DNA of 39,466 nt from an uncultured Collinsella sp. (GCA_937995345.1 CALKKS010000017.1:1-39466); one strand, 5' to 3'; counted from the stretch's first letter, positions 5,608 through 14,156 are shown. Program-made: numbers and translations. Notes: a model not told the origin generated them from the sequence alone.

Positions 5608-7520
5608 AGGGCGGTAACTCCCGGCTCATCGTCGAGTTGCGGAATGGTGCCCACCACGTTGTCGGCCAGCCAGTTCATCTCGACGATTTGCGTGCTCGGC
5701 AGTGGGGGAAAGCCCTCGATCTGCACAACGCCGTCTTGGCTATGGAGCTCGCCGCCAAATGGATTGATGGAGCCCTCGACGATGCCATTGCGGAGCAGCT
5801 GAACAAGCTTACGCGTCTGATAGGGCAGGCCCGGAGCGTAGCGAATGTCGATGACGCCCGAGTTCATGCCATACCAGTAGTTGACGGCGCGAACCTGGCT
5901 GTCGTCACTGGTCTCATCCCAGGTGCCATGCAGCAGGCTTCGCACGATAAGCTCGTAGTATCGGCCCCAGTTCCATACCGGCATGGCGATGCCGACGACC
6001 TTGCCATCGACCAGGCGGTGAAGTCCGTAGGCCGTGGGGTCCTCCAGCGACTTGGACATGTCAGCGCCGGTCATGACGCTCACGCCTTCGCGGCACATGG
6101 CCTCGGCAAGACCGCCGGCGGGCACATCGCCCCAGGTGAGGATTACCTGCGCGCGAGGGTCGAGCAGCGAGGCGCCAATCGCAAAGGCGTTGATCTCGCT
6201 GAGTGCGCCTGAGGCGAAGACCGACGCGTGGTAACCGATGCGGTGGTTGTCCGCCATGCTGGCGGCAAGGGCGCCCAGGAGAAACTTGGCCTCGTACATC
6301 TTGCCAAAGTACGAACGGACGCTTTGATGGGGAAGGCCGATAGAGCAGTTGAGGAACCGAACCCGGGGATACTCAACGGCGGCCCTGAGCGTATATTCCA
6401 TCAGGCGGTGTGAAGTCGAGAAGATGACGTTCGCCCCGTGCTTGACGGCGGTCTCCACGGCGGCGTAGAACGCGTCCGGATAGTGGCGGTCCTCGAACGC
6501 CTCGGTGCGCACGATACCGCCAAAGTGCTCATCGAGATACTGACGCCCTTGGTCGTGCAGGCTGTCCCAGCTCGACGTCGCACAGGGGAACTCATGGATA
6601 AAGGCGATGCGCAGGGGGTTGGCCGCCGAATAGACGGTCTTGCCCATAAAGAAGTTGAGCACACCGGAAGTGGACTTGGCGGGCGTCTCCTCCTCGTCGA
6701 CGCTCGGTGCTTCGACTAGATTGACCTTGTCCTCGTCATTTTTGCCGGCGATGACCAGCTCGCGCCAGATCTTGCACAGGCGGTTTACGACGATATCCGT
6801 CGGCGTATCCAGCAGGCGGTCCTGGTTGTACACATTGAGGTAGACGAGCATGGCGTCGGCGGGCGTAATATCCAGGTGGTTGCCGCCCGCGCGAAGGTAG
6901 GCGCGTTTAAAGAGCAGGAAGGTGTGGCGCAGGTAGTCGACCTTTTTCTGCGGCCATTTTTCGATAAGGTTCTGAGCGAGCATCTTGGCGAGTGTCTCGT
7001 AGCTTCCCTCGCGCGAGAACTCGATCTCATATAGGGGACAGACGCGCCAAAACGCGCAGAATTCACCGTACAGGCGGCTTTCGACGGAATCCCATTTTCC
7101 GGGGTAGAGGCGGGTGACCTTGGCCGAAACCGTCGGAGCGTCCAGGAATTTGAGGACGCTGACGCGCTTGTTGCCCTCCTGGACGTAGAACCGATGCATG
7201 AACTCGGTGACGGTGATGGGGTCGCGATAGCCCTCGGTCACCTGGATGTCGTAGAGGTTGGACCATTTGCGGGCGAACTCGGTGCTAAATGGCAATAGGG
7301 GCATAAAGTTGCACGAAAAGGCAGACTGACGGCCCTTGGTAACCGTGCCGACGACCATTTCGAGCGGAATATCCCTTAGGCCGACATTTTCTCGCTGACC
7401 TAAGGGGAGCTGGGCAACGAGGCTATCGAGGTCCGTAAGGTACGGATGCTCGCTTTGGCTGATGGCGCGACGGCGTCCCTGCTCGCCGCGCTTGCGTGCT
7501 TGACGATAGGCCTCTTCCAT
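5604..7520 (-). CDS. ParB-like plus BMP-type ligand-binding fusion protein
   Basis: This 638-residue protein has two parts. Residues about 47-140 resemble a ParB-type N-terminal domain (IPLEMVVGT, then DPITVTEFMHRFYVQEG and NKRVSVLKFL). From about 301 the sequence NPLRIAFIHEFP begins a periplasmic-binding-like domain of the BMP/Med lipoprotein family. There is no signal peptide or lipobox; the N-terminus is basic and hydrophilic (MEEAYRQARKRGEQGRRR). It is therefore probably a cytoplasmic nucleoside- or metabolite-sensing protein and not a transport receptor. GGGAG lies 8 nt before the ATG. It overlaps the downstream phosphoesterase by 4 nt, so the two likely act together. No ligand or DNA target can be assigned. 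Confidence 0.7.
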   Translation of the reverse strand: MEEAYRQARKRGEQGRRRAISQSEHPYLTDLDSLVAQLPLGQRENVGLRDIPLEMVVGTVTKGRQSAFSCNFMPLLPFSTEFARKWSNLYDIQVTEGYRDPITVTEFMHRFYVQEGNKRVSVLKFLDAPTVSAKVTRLYPGKWDSVESRLYGEFCAFWRVCPLYEIEFSREGSYETLAKMLAQNLIEKWPQKKVDYLRHTFLLFKRAYLRAGGNHLDITPADAMLVYLNVYNQDRLLDTPTDIVVNRLCKIWRELVIAGKNDEDKVNLVEAPSVDEEETPAKSTSGVLNFFMGKTVYSAANPLRIAFIHEFPCATSSWDSLHDQGRQYLDEHFGGIVRTEAFEDRHYPDAFYAAVETAVKHGANVIFSTSHRLMEYTLRAAVEYPRVRFLNCSIGLPHQSVRSYFGKMYEAKFLLGALAASMADNHRIGYHASVFASGALSEINAFAIGASLLDPRAQVILTWGDVPAGGLAEAMCREGVSVMTGADMSKSLEDPTAYGLHRLVDGKVVGIAMPVWNWGRYYELIVRSLLHGTWDETSDDSQVRAVNYWYGMNSGVIDIRYAPGLPYQTRKLVQLLRNGIVEGSINPFGGELHSQDGVVQIEGFPPLPSTQIVEMNWLADNVVGTIPQLDDEPGVTAL

Positions 7521-7576
7521 GGTGTCTACTCCCTTAGTCGTTTAAACAACGATATGAACCATGGTACCACGATGCG

Positions 7577-7608
7577 AAACCACCACAAAGGCGCCTTTGT
7601 GGTGGTTT
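7577..7608. repeat. Hairpin repeat, copy 2 (short loop); probable terminator
   Basis: This is a perfect 32-bp palindrome: AAACCACCACAAAGG, then CG, then CCTTTGTGGTGGTTT. It matches copies 1 and 3 except that the TGTCCCC of their loop is absent. It follows the mscS-like gene on the minus strand, whose stop codon (7608-7610) overlaps the edge of the palindrome. A-runs and T-runs flank the stem, so it could terminate in both directions. Confidence 0.85.
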
Positions 7609-8375
7609 TAGGCAATGATGGGGGCAATGGCGCGGATGCAGGCGTCGGCTGCCGTGAAAGTGGTGCTGTCGTCGCTGACGATAAAGATGATTTTTCCCTT
7701 GATGCCAAAGTCGCCGATCTCGCTAAAGAGCACGTAGGGCTCCTTGTCAAAGCCCGAGATGGGCGAGACGGCCGTTTTGGTTGCGCTCGCGAGCTCGTCT
7801 GCCAGCGCGTCAAGGGAAGCCCACTTAGACGTGTCCTTTACGGCAACGGGCACGGCCACGCGCCCAAAGGGCATCAGATGCACGAGCGTGTTCTTGGAGA
7901 TGTTGGAGTTGGGCACAATAATGGTCTGCCCGCAGGCGTCCTCGATGGTCGTGTGGCGCCAGGTGATGTCTTGGACCACGCCCGATACGCCACCGACCTC
8001 GATATTGTCGCCGGGCTTGATGATGCCCATAAAGGTCACCTGCATACCGCCGATAAGGTTTGAGAGCGTGTCCTGAAAGCCGAGCGAGATGGCGATGCCG
8101 CCGACGCCAAGAGCGGCGACGAGGGCGTTTGCATTAATGCCAAAACAGTTGTCGAGGATAAAGCTGCCGCCGATCATCCAGATGACGGCGCGCGCGATGT
8201 TGATGAAGATGCTCGATGCTGGGAGCGGGTTATCGTCTCGGTTAAGCAGATGGTTCAGGGTTTTGGATACGACCTTGGCGGCGACGGCGGTGCCTATCGC
8301 CAAGATACCGGCCCAGATGATGTTGTGGACCCATCGTTGTGCAAAGAAATGAAGAATTGGCTCAAACAATTCCAT
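7608..8375 (-). CDS. Small-conductance mechanosensitive channel (MscS family)
   Basis: This 255-residue membrane protein belongs to the MscS family, which releases solutes when membrane tension rises after osmotic downshock. Hydrophobic segments lie at about 17-35 and 56-75. The pore helix (about 82-110) has the typical glycine/alanine-rich NALVAALGVGGIAISLGFQ followed by DTLSNLIGG. The beta domain contains VVQDITWRHTTIED and VPNSNI. The ATG at 8375 is chosen because GAGGAGG lies 9 nt upstream; an earlier in-frame ATG at 8399 has no such site. It is a compact three-helix member like E. coli MscS. It stands between hairpin repeats 2 and 3 and is probably a single-gene unit. Confidence 0.93.
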   Translation of the reverse strand: MELFEPILHFFAQRWVHNIIWAGILAIGTAVAAKVVSKTLNHLLNRDDNPLPASSIFINIARAVIWMIGGSFILDNCFGINANALVAALGVGGIAISLGFQDTLSNLIGGMQVTFMGIIKPGDNIEVGGVSGVVQDITWRHTTIEDACGQTIIVPNSNISKNTLVHLMPFGRVAVPVAVKDTSKWASLDALADELASATKTAVSPISGFDKEPYVLFSEIGDFGIKGKIIFIVSDDSTTFTAADACIRAIAPIIA

Positions 8376-8474
8376 ATAGGGAAACCTCCTCATGATCATC
8401 CAACCATGATACCCACCAAGAAACCCGTCCGATCAAATTCGGGCGGGCTTCTGTGCTCGATATAAGGGTTAACA

Positions 8475-8515
8475 AAAACCACCACAAAGGTGCCTGTCCC
8501 CTTTGTGGTGGTTTT
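8475..8515. repeat. Hairpin repeat, copy 3; probable terminator of the ABC operon
   Basis: AAAACCACCACAAAGG (8475-8490) and CCTTTGTGGTGGTTTT (8500-8515) form a 16-bp stem with the loop TGCCTGTCC, identical to copy 1. It begins 9 nt after the stop of the ATPase gene on the minus strand and carries a T-run, so it is well placed to terminate the ABC transporter operon. The symmetric A/T runs allow bidirectional action. Confidence 0.85.
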
Positions 8516-8523
8516 CCAAGGTG

Positions 8524-9318
8524 TTAGCTCAGCAGCATGCGGTCGTTGGCGAGCTCGCCGCCCGAGACCTCCTCGAACTTCTGCAGCAGGTCGGCCACGG
8601 TGAGCGACTTCTTTTCGTCGCCTGCCACGTCGTAGATCACGTGACCCTCGTGCATCATGATTAGGCGATTGCCCAGACGGATGGCGTCGTTCATGTTGTG
8701 CGTGACCATGAGCGTGGTCAGGTGGTTCTCGTCGACGATTTCCTCGGTCAGGTTGAGCACCTTCGATGCCGTCTTGGGGTCGAGGGCCGCGGTGTGCTCG
8801 TCGAGCAGCAGCAGGCGCGGCTTGGTGAGCGTGGCCATCAGCAGGGTGAGTGCCTGGCGCTGGCCACCCGAGAGCAGGCCGACCTTGGCGTTGAGGCGTG
8901 TGTCCAGACCGAGGTCCAAGCGCTTGAGCAGCTCAACGTACTCGTCCTTCTCGGCCTTGGTGACGCCCCACGAAAGACCGCGACGCTGACCGCGACGCTT
9001 GGCGAGGGCTAGATTCTCGGCAATTTGCATGTCGGCTGCGGTGCCGCGCATGGGATCCTGGAACACACGGCCCAGGTACTTGGCGCGCTGCGACTCGCTC
9101 AGACGCGAGATGTCGGTTCCGTCGAGCTCGATAACGCCCGAATCGAGCGGATACACGCCGGCGATCATGTTGAGCAGCGTGGACTTGCCGGCGCCGTTGC
9201 CGCCGATCACGGTTACAAAGTCGCCGTCGTTAAGGGTGAGGTCGACGCCGGTGAGTGCGCGCTTCTCGGTGACGGTGCCCTTGTTAAAGGTCTTCTTGAC
9301 GTGCGAGAGCTTAAGCAT
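8524..9318 (-). CDS. ABC transporter ATP-binding protein
   Basis: This 264-residue protein energises the importer made with the next two genes. Walker A is GGNGAGKST (39-47), the signature is LSGGQRQ (149-155) and Walker B is LLLLDEHTAALD (169-180). The start MLKLSHVKKTF is chosen because a GGGGG run lies 9 nt upstream and the preceding residues of the open frame are not ABC-like. It overlaps the 3' end of the permease gene by 8 nt, indicating translational coupling. The partner types suggest uptake of an amino-acid-like or related small solute (TrpX/ABC_sub_bind family systems); the actual substrate is unknown. Terminated by hairpin repeat 3. Confidence 0.93.
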   Translation of the reverse strand: MLKLSHVKKTFNKGTVTEKRALTGVDLTLNDGDFVTVIGGNGAGKSTLLNMIAGVYPLDSGVIELDGTDISRLSESQRAKYLGRVFQDPMRGTAADMQIAENLALAKRRGQRRGLSWGVTKAEKDEYVELLKRLDLGLDTRLNAKVGLLSGGQRQALTLLMATLTKPRLLLLDEHTAALDPKTASKVLNLTEEIVDENHLTTLMVTHNMNDAIRLGNRLIMMHEGHVIYDVAGDEKKSLTVADLLQKFEEVSGGELANDRMLLS

Positions 9319-10234
9319 CTGCCTCATCCCCCTTCGTGTAGGAGCTGCGGAGCTTGTAGCGCTCCCAAACCACGGGCACGCACAGGGCCACGGCAACGAT
9401 TACGGCGGAGAGCAGCTTCATGTCGTTGGCGTCCATGCCCAGCTGCAGCACGATGGCGCGAATGAGGAAGTACACCACGGAGCCAAAGACTGCAGAGGCA
9501 AGACGGACGCTAAACTGCGTCAGACCGCCGGGCAGCAGGCGGCCGAGCACCTCGCCGATAACAATGGCGGCAAGACCGATAACGATGGCGCCGGTGCCCA
9601 TGCCAATGTCAGCGTACTTCTGGCTCTGGCAGATGAGCGCACCCGAAAGGCCGATAAGGGCGTTGGAGAGCACGAGGGCGATCATCTTGGTGGAGTTGGT
9701 GTTGACGCCCAGGGCGCGGATCATGTACTCGTTGTTGCCGGTGGCGCGCAGCGCCGAGCCGATCTCGGTGCCAAAGAACCAGTACAGGATGGCGACGATG
9801 GCCACGGCCAGCACAATGCCCAGGATAATGGCAACAGTGGACTGCGGCAGGCCCGTCATGTGGCTGACGGATGAGAAGATGGTGCCCTTGGCAAGGATGG
9901 GCGTGTTGGATTTGCCCATGATGCGCAGGTTGATGGACCACAGACTGATCTGCGTAAGGATTCCGGCGAGGATTGCAGGAATCTCAAAAACGGTGGTCAA
10001 GATGCCCGTGACAGCGCCCGCGATGGCACCGGCGCACATGCCGGCCAGCACGGCGAGCAAGGGGTCGACGTTATTGTTGACGATGAGCACGGCGCAAACA
10101 CAGCCGCCGAGGGCAAAGCTGCCGTCGCAGGTCATATCGGGGATGTCGAGCAGGCGGAACGTGATAAACACGCCGAGCACCATGATGCCCCAGAGGACGC
10201 CCTGCGAAACGGCGCCCTGCAATGCAATGAGCAT
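9311..10234 (-). CDS. ABC transporter permease (BPD_transp_2 family)
   Basis: This 307-residue protein is almost wholly hydrophobic, with about eight to nine membrane segments, and resembles permeases of the branched-chain amino acid/sugar type. The conserved cytoplasmic stretch GSALRATGNNEYMIRALGVN, expected to contact the ATPase, is clear at about residues 155-175. AGGAGG lies 8 nt before the ATG. It stands between the lipoprotein gene (204 nt upstream) and the ATPase gene (8-nt overlap). The hairpin in the upstream gap may lower its expression relative to the binding protein. Confidence 0.9.
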   Translation of the reverse strand: MLIALQGAVSQGVLWGIMVLGVFITFRLLDIPDMTCDGSFALGGCVCAVLIVNNNVDPLLAVLAGMCAGAIAGAVTGILTTVFEIPAILAGILTQISLWSINLRIMGKSNTPILAKGTIFSSVSHMTGLPQSTVAIILGIVLAVAIVAILYWFFGTEIGSALRATGNNEYMIRALGVNTNSTKMIALVLSNALIGLSGALICQSQKYADIGMGTGAIVIGLAAIVIGEVLGRLLPGGLTQFSVRLASAVFGSVVYFLIRAIVLQLGMDANDMKLLSAVIVAVALCVPVVWERYKLRSSYTKGDEADA

Positions 10235-10336
10235 GCTTCATACCTCCTAGGATAGGGTGGACACGTGATTTTCCATAATAGCGGTAACGCTGCATAAAAG
10301 AGTTGCAGACGGGTGTTTTGTCTCATCCGAAACAAG

Positions 10337-10370
10337 CAGGGCGAACGCCGGTCTTTAGCGTTCGCCCCTG
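10337..10370 (-). terminator. Intercistronic hairpin between binding protein and permease
   Basis: GGGCGAACGC (10339-10348) pairs with GCGTTCGCCC (10358-10367), and the stem extends to CAGG/CCTG with one bulge. On the minus strand only CTTGTTTC follows, a poor T-run. It probably acts as a partial terminator or 3' stabiliser for the binding-protein message, a common way to make more receptor than permease. Confidence 0.6.
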
Positions 10371-10438
10371 TGGCTCAGATATTGAATAACGCGGCTATGG
10401 CACGAGCGCGGGCTCTAGATGCATTGCCACGCATGACG

Positions 10439-11419
10439 CTACGCGTCCAGAGCGGAAAGGTCGATACCCAGAGCCTCGGCCATCTCGTCGTTCTTGACGA
10501 CGACCAGGTCCTTGCTCGAGAGATGCTTGATCGGCATATCCTCGGGCTTGGCCTCGCCCTTCAGGATCTTGACGGCCATCTCGCCTGCAGCGTAGCCCAG
10601 GTCCTCATAGTTGATGGAGAGGGTGAACACGCCGCCGGCCTTGCACATGCCCTCCTCGCCGGTAACGAAGGGGAGCTTGTTCTCCTTGCAAATCTGGCCG
10701 ACCTGCGAGGCGCCCGCGGCGATGGTGTTGTCGGTGGGGGAGTACAGCGCGTCGACCTTGCCCACGGCAGACTCGACAACGGACTGGATCTCGTTAGAGC
10801 TCGAGACGGTGAAGTCGGTGTACTCGAGGCCCAGCTTGTCGAGCTCCTTCTTGGCGGCCTTGATCTGGACGTCGGAGTTGGATTCGGCGGTGCAGTAGAG
10901 CAGGCCGACCTTCTTAACGTCGGGCAGGACCTTCTGCATCATCTCGAGCTGCTCGGCGACCGGGGTGAGGTCGGAAGCGCCCGTGACGTTGGTGCCGGGT
11001 TTGTCGTTGTCCTGGACCAGGCCGGAAGCGGCGTAGTCGGTGATGGCGCAGCCAACGATGGGGATATCGGCGGTGGCGCCGGCGGCAGCCTGCGCGGCGG
11101 GCGTAGCGATGGCATAGATCAGGTTGACGCCGTCGCCTACGAACTTGTCGGCAATGGACTTACACGTGGACTGGTCGTTCTGGGCGTTCTTCTGGTCGAT
11201 TTTGACCTTGAGACCGCTCTTCTTGATGGCCTTGACGAAGCCGTCGTTGGCGGCATCGAGCGCGGAGTGCTCGGTGAGCTGCAGAACGCCGATGGTGTAG
11301 TCGGAACCGGCGGCAGCGGAGCCGGAACCAGAGTTGCCGCCGCATCCGGCGAGCGGAGCGAGCGCGAACAGGCCAGCGGAGACAAGAAGACTCCTGCGGC
11401 TGATGGTGATGTCCTTCAT
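10439..11419 (-). CDS. ABC transporter substrate-binding lipoprotein (TrpX-like)
   Basis: This 326-residue exported lipoprotein is the receptor of the importer. The N-terminus MKDITISRRSLLVSAGLFAL ends in the lipobox LAGC, with Cys26 as the lipidated residue. The mature part begins YTIGVLQLTEHSALD and includes QNDQSTCKSIADKFV and IPIVGCAITD, which fits the ABC_sub_bind family (PF04392) that includes the streptococcal tryptophan receptor TrpX. Related members bind other ligands, so tryptophan is only one possibility. GGGGG lies 7 nt before the ATG. It is the first gene of the operon, with its own probable promoter upstream. Confidence 0.9.
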   Translation of the reverse strand: MKDITISRRSLLVSAGLFALAPLAGCGGNSGSGSAAAGSDYTIGVLQLTEHSALDAANDGFVKAIKKSGLKVKIDQKNAQNDQSTCKSIADKFVGDGVNLIYAIATPAAQAAAGATADIPIVGCAITDYAASGLVQDNDKPGTNVTGASDLTPVAEQLEMMQKVLPDVKKVGLLYCTAESNSDVQIKAAKKELDKLGLEYTDFTVSSSNEIQSVVESAVGKVDALYSPTDNTIAAGASQVGQICKENKLPFVTGEEGMCKAGGVFTLSINYEDLGYAAGEMAVKILKGEAKPEDMPIKHLSSKDLVVVKNDEMAEALGIDLSALDA

Positions 11420-11454
11420 ATCATTACCCCCAGTATAAAAATGGCTGGAAACAC

Positions 11455-11510
11455 TGCACTAGGAAAAAGTGCAAGTGGGACTATAGTAACGCCGATGTCA
11501 TTTTTTACAA
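11455..11510 (-). promoter_or_regulatory. Probable promoter and leader hairpin of the ABC operon
   Basis: Reading the minus strand, TTGTAA (11510-11505) and TACTAT (11488-11483) are separated by 16 bp, giving a moderate housekeeping promoter. Just downstream, TGCACT (11473-11468) and AGTGCA (11460-11455) form a 6-bp hairpin near the expected transcript start. That could stabilise the message or be an operator. The support is positional only. Confidence 0.4.
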
Positions 11511-11578
11511 CATCCTGGCGAGTTTTTTAATACTGAACCGGATGGGCAGTGCTGAGGAACGACGGACGGTAACGGGGC

Positions 11579-12367
11579 TTACGCTGCGGGCGCGGGGCTG
11601 TCTTCTTCGTCTAGCGCGGCAAAGAGTTTCTTGCCGTCGAGCAAACGCGTGCTGACGTTTCTCATGCGGCTGACCTCAACGGTGCGCAGGGTGTCGTCGG
11701 CGCCTCGGGCGTCGTAGACCGTTCCCAGCAGATACGAGACGCCATCGCGCTGCCTGATGGCAAAGGGCCGGACCGTCATCCGCACCACCTCGGTTTCGCC
11801 TCGGGTCAGGACATTTGTGATATCAAAGCTGACAGTTGTTCCATGGTCGATGGCCTGTTCGACGAGCTCGCACGTGTCGATACGCTTGGCGTGCGGACGC
11901 GTTGCCTTGACGGGCGCGTCGTTGGCGGCCGGTGCCGGTTCGGGCATATCGAGATAGTCGCGAACATCGGCGCTCGCCATGGCGACCAGGTGCTGTGCCA
12001 TGCTCTTTCGAATGGCTATGGGCGTCGATCGGTTGCGCATGACCATGCCGTGGAGCCGTATGATCTCTTCGTCAGCAAGCGGGCGGGTGAGGAGCCGATA
12101 GCCCACGCCGCGTTTATAGTCGATTTCGTATCCGGCGTGACGAAGTGCAGATATTGAGGTATAGATGCTGCGGCGTGCCGCCGAGATGGGCATGCGGGCG
12201 GGGTCGTCGGGATGGGCGAGGAGCTCGACCAGCTCGTCGGAAAGCAGTGCCTTGTCCTCGCCGGTGTTCTCGCTCAAGAGCTGCAGGATGCGTACGGCGC
12301 GATAGGCTGCCATCGAGGCGGAGCCCCTGGTCGTGGTCTCGTAGTTTTCAACAACGGCTTCGGTCAT
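11579..12367 (-). CDS. WYL-domain-like transcriptional regulator
   Basis: This 262-residue protein has an N-terminal helical region with a winged-helix look (AAYRAVRILQLLSENTG at about 21-37, then ISAARRSIYTSISALRHAGYEIDY). The C-terminal half contains VRPFAIRQRDGVSYLLGTVYDARG and a following RTVEVSRM strand, which fits the WYL effector-binding fold. Such proteins usually repress or activate nearby genes in response to nucleic acid or metabolite ligands. The ATG at 12367 is preferred to a GTG at 12376, because AAAGGA lies 10 nt before the ATG and only 1 nt before the GTG. Copies of AGTTTTCAACAAC lie inside its 5' end and upstream and may be its operator. Its target may be itself or the ABC operon downstream. 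Confidence 0.7.
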   Translation of the reverse strand: MTEAVVENYETTTRGSASMAAYRAVRILQLLSENTGEDKALLSDELVELLAHPDDPARMPISAARRSIYTSISALRHAGYEIDYKRGVGYRLLTRPLADEEIIRLHGMVMRNRSTPIAIRKSMAQHLVAMASADVRDYLDMPEPAPAANDAPVKATRPHAKRIDTCELVEQAIDHGTTVSFDITNVLTRGETEVVRMTVRPFAIRQRDGVSYLLGTVYDARGADDTLRTVEVSRMRNVSTRLLDGKKLFAALDEEDSPAPAA

Positions 12368-12482
12368 AGCGCCCACGTCCTTTCCGTTTTTGGTGATGGC
12401 AGATCAGAGCCTAGGGCGCGAAGCCTGGCCAAGGACGCGTGACGCCTTGGACGGTCGATGGTTGCCGGCAAACGGCGGGTCG

Positions 12483-12547
12483 AGTTTTCAACAACCCTGC
12501 CTAACTGACCAAAACCTTGCCAAAAGCTTGACGGATGCTGTTGAAAA
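12483..12547. promoter_or_regulatory. TTTTCAACA inverted pair upstream of the WYL regulator
   Basis: AGTTTTCAACAAC at 12483-12495 recurs exactly at 12343-12355, inside the start of the regulator gene. Its TTTTCAACA core is found inverted at 12539-12547. The three sites lie around the probable promoter of the regulator, so autoregulation is possible. The inverted copy also forms part of the T-run of the asnS terminator, which could be a coincidence. Confidence 0.35.
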
Positions 12548-12576
12548 AAGCGCCCCTCGGCTTGCCGAGAGGCGCT
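12543..12576 (-). terminator. Intrinsic terminator of asnS
   Basis: On the minus strand AGCGCCTCTCGGC (12576-12564) pairs with GCCGAGGGGCGCT (12561-12549) apart from one mismatch, around a 2-nt loop, and TTTTTT follows. It begins about 40 nt after the asnS stop codon. Confidence 0.88.
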
Positions 12577-12616
12577 GGCGTGATGCACTGGAACGCGTTT
12601 GGTGGCGCTATGGCGA

Positions 12617-14020
12617 TTAGAAGTCGGCGTTGCCTACGGTGCGCGGGTGCGGCAGGACGTCGCGGATGTTGCCCACGCCGGTGAGGTACATCACCAAGCG
12701 CTCGAAGCCCAGACCGTAGCCGGCGTGCTTGCAGGAACCGTAACGGCGCAGGTCAAGGTAGTACTTGTACTGCTCGGGATTCATGCCCAGGTCCTTGATG
12801 CGGGCCTCGAGCAGATCCAGGCGCTCCTCGCGCTGGGAGCCGCCGATAATCTCGCCGATACCGGGAACCAGGCAGTCGGCGGCGGCGACGGTCTTGCCGT
12901 CCTCGTTCATGCGCATGTAGAACGCCTTGATCTCGGCCGGGTAGTCGGTTACGAAGGTCGGGCGCTTAAAGTGCTCCTCGGTCAGGAAACGCTCGTGCTC
13001 GGTTTGCAGGTCGATGCCCCAGCTCACGGGATAGTCAAACTTGTGACCCGCAGCGACTGCCTGCTCCAGGATCTCGACGGCCTCGGTATAGGTGACGCGG
13101 GCAAAGTTGGAGTTGGCGACATGGTCCAGGCGCTCGAGCAGGCCCTTGTCCACAAACTTGTTGAGCATGTTGAGCTCGTCGGGGCAGGTGGCCATAACGT
13201 CCTTAAGGACGTACTTGAGCATAGCCTCGGCGTTATCCATGTAGTCGTTGAGGTCGGCAAATGCCATCTCGGGCTCAATCATCCAAAACTCGGCGGCGTG
13301 GCGCGTGGTGTTGGAGTTTTCGGCGCGGAAGGTGGGGCCAAAGGTGTACACGTCGCCAAAGGCCATGGCAAAGTTTTCGGCATTGAGCTGGCCGGAAACG
13401 GTGAGGCTCGCATGCTTGCCAAAGAAGTCCTGACTCCAGTCGACCTCGCCGGACTCGGCGAGGGGTGGGTTTTTGGGGTCGAGCGTGGTCACACGGAACA
13501 TCTCGCCGGCGCCCTCGCAGTCACTCGTGGTGATGATGGGGGTGTTGACGTAGACAAAGCCCTGTTCCTGGAAGAAGCGGTGGATGGCGGCAGCCGCGAC
13601 AGAGCGGATGCGGAACACGGCGCGGAACAGGTTGGTGCGCGGGCGCAGGTGCTGCTGGGTGCGCAGGAACTCGACGGTTGCGCGCTTCTTCTGCAGCGGG
13701 TAATCCGGGGCACTCGTGCCCTCGACCTCGATGGAGGTGGCAGAAAGCTCGAAGGGCTGGGGCGCATCGGGGGTCAGCTTGACGGTGCCGGTGCAGATGA
13801 GGGCGGCCGAGACGTTTTGATGGGCGATCTCGTCGTAGTTGTCGAGTGTCTCGCGGTTCATGACGACCTGCAGGTCGCGGAAGCAGCTGCCGTCGTTGAG
13901 TGTAACGAAGCCAAAGTTCTTCATGTCGCGGACGGACTTGACCCAGCCGGCAACGGTGACGGTCTGGCCGCCGAGCGACTCGGCGTGCGTATAGAGCTGC
14001 GCGATTTTGGTGCGGTTCAC
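12617..14020 (-). CDS. asnS: Asparaginyl-tRNA synthetase
   Basis: This 467-residue class II synthetase attaches asparagine to tRNA-Asn. An OB-fold anticodon-binding domain comes first (VTVAGWVKSVRDMKNFGFVTL at about 19-39). The catalytic core has motif 2 around FRAENSNTTRHAAEFWMIEPE and motif 3 near the C-terminus (GYGLGFERLVMYLTG). The length is typical of AsnRS. The start is a GTG at 14020, preceded by GGGAGG, giving MNRTKIAQLYTHA. No aspartyl-tRNA amidotransferase genes are nearby, so nothing here speaks to an indirect route. It has its own terminator and a 136-nt upstream gap in which I see no clear promoter. Confidence 0.97.
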   Translation of the reverse strand: MNRTKIAQLYTHAESLGGQTVTVAGWVKSVRDMKNFGFVTLNDGSCFRDLQVVMNRETLDNYDEIAHQNVSAALICTGTVKLTPDAPQPFELSATSIEVEGTSAPDYPLQKKRATVEFLRTQQHLRPRTNLFRAVFRIRSVAAAAIHRFFQEQGFVYVNTPIITTSDCEGAGEMFRVTTLDPKNPPLAESGEVDWSQDFFGKHASLTVSGQLNAENFAMAFGDVYTFGPTFRAENSNTTRHAAEFWMIEPEMAFADLNDYMDNAEAMLKYVLKDVMATCPDELNMLNKFVDKGLLERLDHVANSNFARVTYTEAVEILEQAVAAGHKFDYPVSWGIDLQTEHERFLTEEHFKRPTFVTDYPAEIKAFYMRMNEDGKTVAAADCLVPGIGEIIGGSQREERLDLLEARIKDLGMNPEQYKYYLDLRRYGSCKHAGYGLGFERLVMYLTGVGNIRDVLPHPRTVGNADF

Positions 14021-14156
14021 GTATCCTCCCAGAGCGGTTGTACGGATTATTTCCAAACAGTTAACCATTCTAACCCGCGGGCGGGGGCGTAGCAAAACAT
14101 CGGGTGTGATGTATGGGCGCGACGTGGGCACCGCGCAAGCGCCGATTTTGCGGTGC

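Noticed and set aside
4860..8515. CRISPR array from the repeated hairpins
   Set aside because: There are only three copies, spaced by whole genes, with no regular spacers and no cas genes.
11420..11510. T-box or tryptophan riboswitch before the TrpX-like gene
   Set aside because: The leader is too short; no T-box sequence, specifier stem or antiterminator is visible.
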